47,637 nucleotides of DNA from positions 1 to 47,637 of the forward strand of contig JAEORG010000231.1 in NCBI GenBank assembly GCA_016841005.1, read 5' to 3'. Below the pieces are notes generated by a model. The model made no database searches. It was not told where the DNA came from and saw only the letters and a program-made list of their open reading frames with translations. This document shows positions 43,822 to 47,637 of this stretch, one piece after another. Made by a program: the position numbers and the translations under genes. The first letter of the stretch is position 1. The number at the start of each line of letters is the position of its first letter. The DNA comes from Candidatus Thorarchaeota archaeon. GTDB taxonomy: Archaea > Asgardarchaeota > Thorarchaeia > Thorarchaeales > Thorarchaeaceae.

Positions 43822-43907
43822 ATATAATTTGTAAAAATCAGTTCTAATCGAATTGGGAACAGAATGAATCAAAAGGGATAAGATTTCGAAACGGTGTGTG
43901 AAAAAAT

Positions 43908-44858
43908 ATGGGAAACAGAACGGCTCTGGTGACAGGGTGTGCCGGATTTATCGGGAGTCATGTGGTTGAAAGGCTTCTAGGTAATGGGTACCATGTCATA
44001 GGTCTTGATGATTTAAGTACTGGAACATTAGAGAATATGATAACATTTCAATCAAATCCAGAGTTCGAATTTGTGGAAACTGATATCAGAAAGGAAAATC
44101 TGAGAGAGTACATACATGGAAAAATAGACTCGATATTTCACTTGGCAGCAATTGCATCTGTAAAAATTTCAACTGAAAATCCCCTACTCGTTAATGAAGT
44201 AAATGTGAAAGGGACACTCAATATCCTGGAGCTAGCTAGAGTAGCAGACACCAAGAGATTTGTTCTATCATCGTCTGCTGCAGTATACGGGAATCCCACA
44301 AACCTTCCTGTTACAGAAGATACTTTACTTCAACCTCTGAGCCCATATGCAGCATCGAAAATTTGCGCAGAGTCATATGCGCATGCCTATGGACAATCCT
44401 ATGGGATAGAACCGGTAATTTTACGATATTTCAATATCTATGGTCCAAGACAAGAATTCTCTCCGTATAGTGGTGTTATTGCGATCTTTGTAAATAGAGC
44501 AGTCAACCATCAATCAATTCAGATTGAAGGTGATGGGTTTCAGACTAGAAGCTTCCTGTTTATTGATGATGTAGCAAAATCAACAGTTCTTGCAGGTGAG
44601 AAAACTGCCGCATCTGGTTGTATAATGAATATTTCAGGAATAGATCAAGTTTCAATTCTATCCTTGGCTAAAATGATAAAGAACAGATCTACGTTTGGAG
44701 ATATTGATATCGAATTTGTTACTGAACGAATTGGAGATGTTCGAAATAGTATTGGCTCCATTCAGAAAGCAAGAGAGGTGTTAGGGTTCGCCCCCTCAAT
44801 CTCACTAGAGGAGGGTCTCTCACGTACAATTGATTGGTATCAAAGCAGAACTGTTTAA
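43908..44858 (+). CDS. NAD-dependent epimerase/dehydratase (UDP-glucose 4-epimerase-like)
   Basis: This extended short-chain dehydrogenase acts on nucleotide sugars. It has the Rossmann loop TGCAGFIGS (residues 9-17), the acidic NAD site LDDLSTG, the SSSAAVYG motif (S121-G128) and the catalytic Y147-x3-K151 in PYAASK, then RYFNIYGPRQ. 316 residues is the family norm. GalE-type epimerisation of UDP-sugars is the likeliest reaction; related dehydratases are possible. GGTGTG lies about ten bases before the ATG. It converges with the UPF0182 gene, one base apart. A sugar-nucleotide role for glycans or lipids is plausible. Confidence 0.9.
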   Translation: MGNRTALVTGCAGFIGSHVVERLLGNGYHVIGLDDLSTGTLENMITFQSNPEFEFVETDIRKENLREYIHGKIDSIFHLAAIASVKISTENPLLVNEVNVKGTLNILELARVADTKRFVLSSSAAVYGNPTNLPVTEDTLLQPLSPYAASKICAESYAHAYGQSYGIEPVILRYFNIYGPRQEFSPYSGVIAIFVNRAVNHQSIQIEGDGFQTRSFLFIDDVAKSTVLAGEKTAASGCIMNISGIDQVSILSLAKMIKNRSTFGDIDIEFVTERIGDVRNSIGSIQKAREVLGFAPSISLEEGLSRTIDWYQSRTV

Positions 44859-44859
44859 C

Positions 44860-47634
44860 TTATCGAGTCACAGTGAGAATCAGAGAGATGGTGTCGACAA
44901 CTCCTTCCTCCGTTCTTAATGTTACAACTATTAGATATTGTGCTGAAACAATTCCTGTTGGCAAGTAAGCAGTTACTAAAGGTGTAGTTCCATAGATGTC
45001 TCCTGCACCAAGTGAACCTATATCAAGTGTGTATGTCACATTTGAAGGGTATATAGTGGGAGATACATCAAACCCATGCCACGCAAACGAGAAGTTTCCA
45101 GCAGCTACGGAAATATCGATAGATAGATTGTGAGCAACTGCATCATTATTTCTAAGTAGCATAACAAGACTTGACCACTCGCCAGAATCAATTGAAACAG
45201 GGCTGAAAGATGCACTTTCTATCCCAACCTCTCCTTCTTCAATAACCGTCTGATTAAGAAGACCAAACATTTTGTAGTATGCTTCAACTACATTTGTACC
45301 GAGTTCCACTCTTTCTCCTGTTCGTGCATCAACTAACCCTACACCGCCCAGTTTCTGAATAACACCTACAGATGATGTTTCAACAACTAGGAAAACAGGA
45401 ATTACAAAGAACAGGTCTCCACCTAAATGATATAGCAAGCGGTTCCCATACCGATGTACACCCCACAGAGCAAGTTGAGTTCTAACAGTATCGTCCGTTT
45501 CAAATGCTTGTACTGCAGCATTGGGACCCAAGTATGTTGAAAAGCCACCTTCCCCTGCTCTGTATAATATCAATTTACCAAAATCACGATTACCGCACCC
45601 CATAATATATAATCCAGCCAGATTCCTTCCTTGTGAATCGTAGAACTCAGAATTATGCATGGCAACAAATCTATCATATCCACCAATTCGGGCGATAATA
45701 TACCTTGTATCCGACTCTTCCGGAGATTGATGGAAATCATTACCACCTTTCCATAGGAATCCATCCGTTACGTGATAGACATAGGCAATTTCTAGCTGAC
45801 GCTCGTAAAGGTCTTCTGGCCATTTCATTTGGCTCTGAAGCCAGTCAGGTGCGACTTCCCAGTCATAGTACGACATGTATGTGCTGTCTATGAAGAAGGT
45901 GGTGTTTGTAGTTGGAGGATGGTAGAATTTCATTCCACCTGTTCCAATATCGACGAGCACTACACCTAAGAATCTCATGTAATTCTCATGTGCGTACCCT
46001 GTAGCTAGTCGATAATCAATGTATACAGATACAGCATATGACAGCCCGCCCTGCGAATCGACCACAATATATGGATCAGAATCCACTCTTAATCCCTGAA
46101 GCATTATCGATCCTACTCTCGAAACAACATCGCGTTGCACTAACATACTCATGTTTTGACCGATGAAAGACCAAGCTTCGGGACCCATTGCAGTCATATA
46201 GAATGTTGATTCAAAACCTTGGAGAGTATAGTCAGGTGTTCCACCAAATTGTGCTCCTCCAACTTCATCATAATTGTCAAGTCCAACAAATACAACATCA
46301 GAAAATCCGTAGCCCTCTCCATAATATGTTCTGATAGGGTCACTTCTATTGAAGAGTGCAACTAGATTATCCCCTTCAACAATATCTCCACTATATGCAT
46401 CTAAGACAACCATACCTTCAGTATGTGTATAAAAGAGATGTTGACTAATGAAACTCGTTGTGATAGTAGCGTAGTCAAAGGTGAGAGGTGCAATCCAGAA
46501 TTCCTGTCCATTGAGATATACAATATCTGAATCTGCAAGTTGCATCCAGTTTGTACCTATCTGATTTTTCATCCTTAGATAACTTGCCTCTTGATCCCAC
46601 TGTCGCACAGTCGTAAGGAATTCGACCTCACTCTCAGGCGTCGCATTAGATGTCAACTCATCTAATTCATGAATTTCCATTCCCTGAAGGCCTGCAGCCC
46701 AATTGGTTATGGCAATTTCTTTAGATGTTTCATAGTTAAATTTCCAGTCTATGTACTTGTCCCCATCCATTGGAATTCCATAGAGTAGAACTTGAGCAGT
46801 AGGCATTACAATAACCATTCCAATCAAAATCACTGCAAGAAAGCTGAATTGACGAGAGGATCCAACAAAAGGAATCATACGCTGGATCTTAAGGCGCCGA
46901 AGCTCACTGCTGATATGCGACTGGTCTTCCATCAAATATGCTACACGCTTCCTATAATCCTCTAGGTTCATAGCCCCAGATTCGTATTCCTGTCGAACTG
47001 ATTGCATTTCTCCTTGAAGTCTGGCCAGATCACCTTCAAGTTGTGCTATCTTGGACCGTTGCCGTTGTTGAACAGTACCATAGTGCGCTCGCATTGCAGC
47101 AAAGGCAATACCTGCAATTATTGATGCAGCAAGAGCAACAACCAATGTCATATATGATAACCAGGTCCCTGCATTCACAGTCCACATTGGTACACTCAAT
47201 ATTTCCAATATAATAATGAACGAAGCCGAAAAGAGAAATTTCGATATTATGACATAGAAATCCCTGGTTTTGGAAAGCATATCAGTTGCTGCACTCAATG
47301 CAATTCTTGCCGCACTAACAACTAGAAATGTAGATGCAAAGCCTAACCAGAGTTGATACGCTTCCAGTGCAGGTACCAAAGAAACAATCGTACTCTCGTG
47401 TGTTGCAGGTGAGAATGGTAATGCAAAAAGCGCAGAGAGTTCAGCAGACGATATAGATATTGAACCATTATCAGCAAGTAACATCAGAAAAGTTACATTC
47501 TGACCAGTGAGAGAGTAACCTCCAGTGGATATATAGAAAAGGAAGAACCCACCAAACTCCAAAAGCCGCCATATGATTGCTGACCTAACCTCTAAGCGTT
47601 TGACGGTTGGACCTATTTGTGAGAGTGTGGACAC
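44860..47634 (-). CDS. UPF0182-family membrane protein with cytoplasmic coiled coil
   Basis: The 924-residue frame has four N-terminal membrane spans (TM-like near FFLFYISTGG, AYQLWLGFASTFLVVSAARI, FSASFIIILEI and MTLVVALAASIIAGIAF), a coiled coil of about 60 residues (SKIAQLEGDLARLQGEMQSV), one further span (FLAVILIGMVIVMPTAQVLL) and a long outside domain. That domain matches the UPF0182 (COG1615) pattern: ISQHLFYTHTEGMVVLDAYSG, RTYYGEGYGFSDVVFVG and VDSDPYIVVDSQGGLSYAV. A C-terminal CARDB/immunoglobulin-like beta region follows. The start would be GTG at 47634, three bases from the window edge, so the real N-terminus may lie outside. Family function is unknown. Confidence 0.82.
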   Translation of the reverse strand: MSTLSQIGPTVKRLEVRSAIIWRLLEFGGFFLFYISTGGYSLTGQNVTFLMLLADNGSISISSAELSALFALPFSPATHESTIVSLVPALEAYQLWLGFASTFLVVSAARIALSAATDMLSKTRDFYVIISKFLFSASFIIILEILSVPMWTVNAGTWLSYMTLVVALAASIIAGIAFAAMRAHYGTVQQRQRSKIAQLEGDLARLQGEMQSVRQEYESGAMNLEDYRKRVAYLMEDQSHISSELRRLKIQRMIPFVGSSRQFSFLAVILIGMVIVMPTAQVLLYGIPMDGDKYIDWKFNYETSKEIAITNWAAGLQGMEIHELDELTSNATPESEVEFLTTVRQWDQEASYLRMKNQIGTNWMQLADSDIVYLNGQEFWIAPLTFDYATITTSFISQHLFYTHTEGMVVLDAYSGDIVEGDNLVALFNRSDPIRTYYGEGYGFSDVVFVGLDNYDEVGGAQFGGTPDYTLQGFESTFYMTAMGPEAWSFIGQNMSMLVQRDVVSRVGSIMLQGLRVDSDPYIVVDSQGGLSYAVSVYIDYRLATGYAHENYMRFLGVVLVDIGTGGMKFYHPPTTNTTFFIDSTYMSYYDWEVAPDWLQSQMKWPEDLYERQLEIAYVYHVTDGFLWKGGNDFHQSPEESDTRYIIARIGGYDRFVAMHNSEFYDSQGRNLAGLYIMGCGNRDFGKLILYRAGEGGFSTYLGPNAAVQAFETDDTVRTQLALWGVHRYGNRLLYHLGGDLFFVIPVFLVVETSSVGVIQKLGGVGLVDARTGERVELGTNVVEAYYKMFGLLNQTVIEEGEVGIESASFSPVSIDSGEWSSLVMLLRNNDAVAHNLSIDISVAAGNFSFAWHGFDVSPTIYPSNVTYTLDIGSLGAGDIYGTTPLVTAYLPTGIVSAQYLIVVTLRTEEGVVDTISLILTVTR

Positions 47635-47637
47635 AAA

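Overview
The window reads as a piece of an archaeal chromosome, most likely from an Asgard archaeon (Thorarchaeota-like). This is an inference from gene content. It carries an A-type rotary ATPase cluster, a Rab/Ras-type small GTPase, HerA, archaeal TrmI, a TrmB-family regulator, TATA-type promoters and GGTGA/GGAGG ribosome sites. It is AT-rich and gene-dense. No gap exceeds 300 bases (the largest is about 228, at 3619-3846). I saw no rRNA, tRNA, CRISPR array, IS element or phage gene.

Layout. 1-3618 (minus): the end of a tandem GNAT acetyltransferase, then fhs-folD for one-carbon tetrahydrofolate chemistry. 3847-6161 (plus): a RuBisCO-like protein and an alpha/alpha-toroid protein in one operon. 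6171-13133 (minus): an FGGY sugar kinase, Ogt, a CxC thioredoxin-fold protein with an ArsR regulator, a NAD kinase-like and SAM hydrolase pair, an unknown protein, a Rab-like GTPase and an alpha/beta hydrolase. 13225-15077 (plus): a phosphohexomutase and a small coiled-coil protein ending in a VASP-like actin-binding motif. 15074-18748: PIG-L deacetylase, BshA and BshC, a full candidate bacillithiol pathway. 18776-26094: aminotransferase, PyrF, membrane protein, Nudix hydrolase, HerA and TrmI. 26200-29369: two small proteins and a long TPR/coiled-coil gene that looks frameshifted. 29421-34261: A-type ATPase subunits I, H, E, K and C in three transcription units. 34469-39814: a TrmB-MEDS regulator divergent from a P3A proton ATPase, then small membrane proteins, one AtpZ-like. 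39916-47634: LarA-family protein, second FGGY kinase, membrane protein, GalE-like epimerase and a UPF0182 protein reaching the window edge.

Together the genes suggest an organism with THF one-carbon metabolism, ion-gradient energetics using both rotary and P-type pumps, eukaryote-like small GTPase signalling and probably a bacillithiol-type low-molecular-weight thiol. The bsh cluster is the most interesting system here. The CxC thioredoxin-fold protein with a CxC ArsR about 6 kb away may belong to the same redox or metal physiology. Several starts are GTG or TTG with good ribosome sites, so I moved some starts from the longest possible ORF to the best-supported codon.
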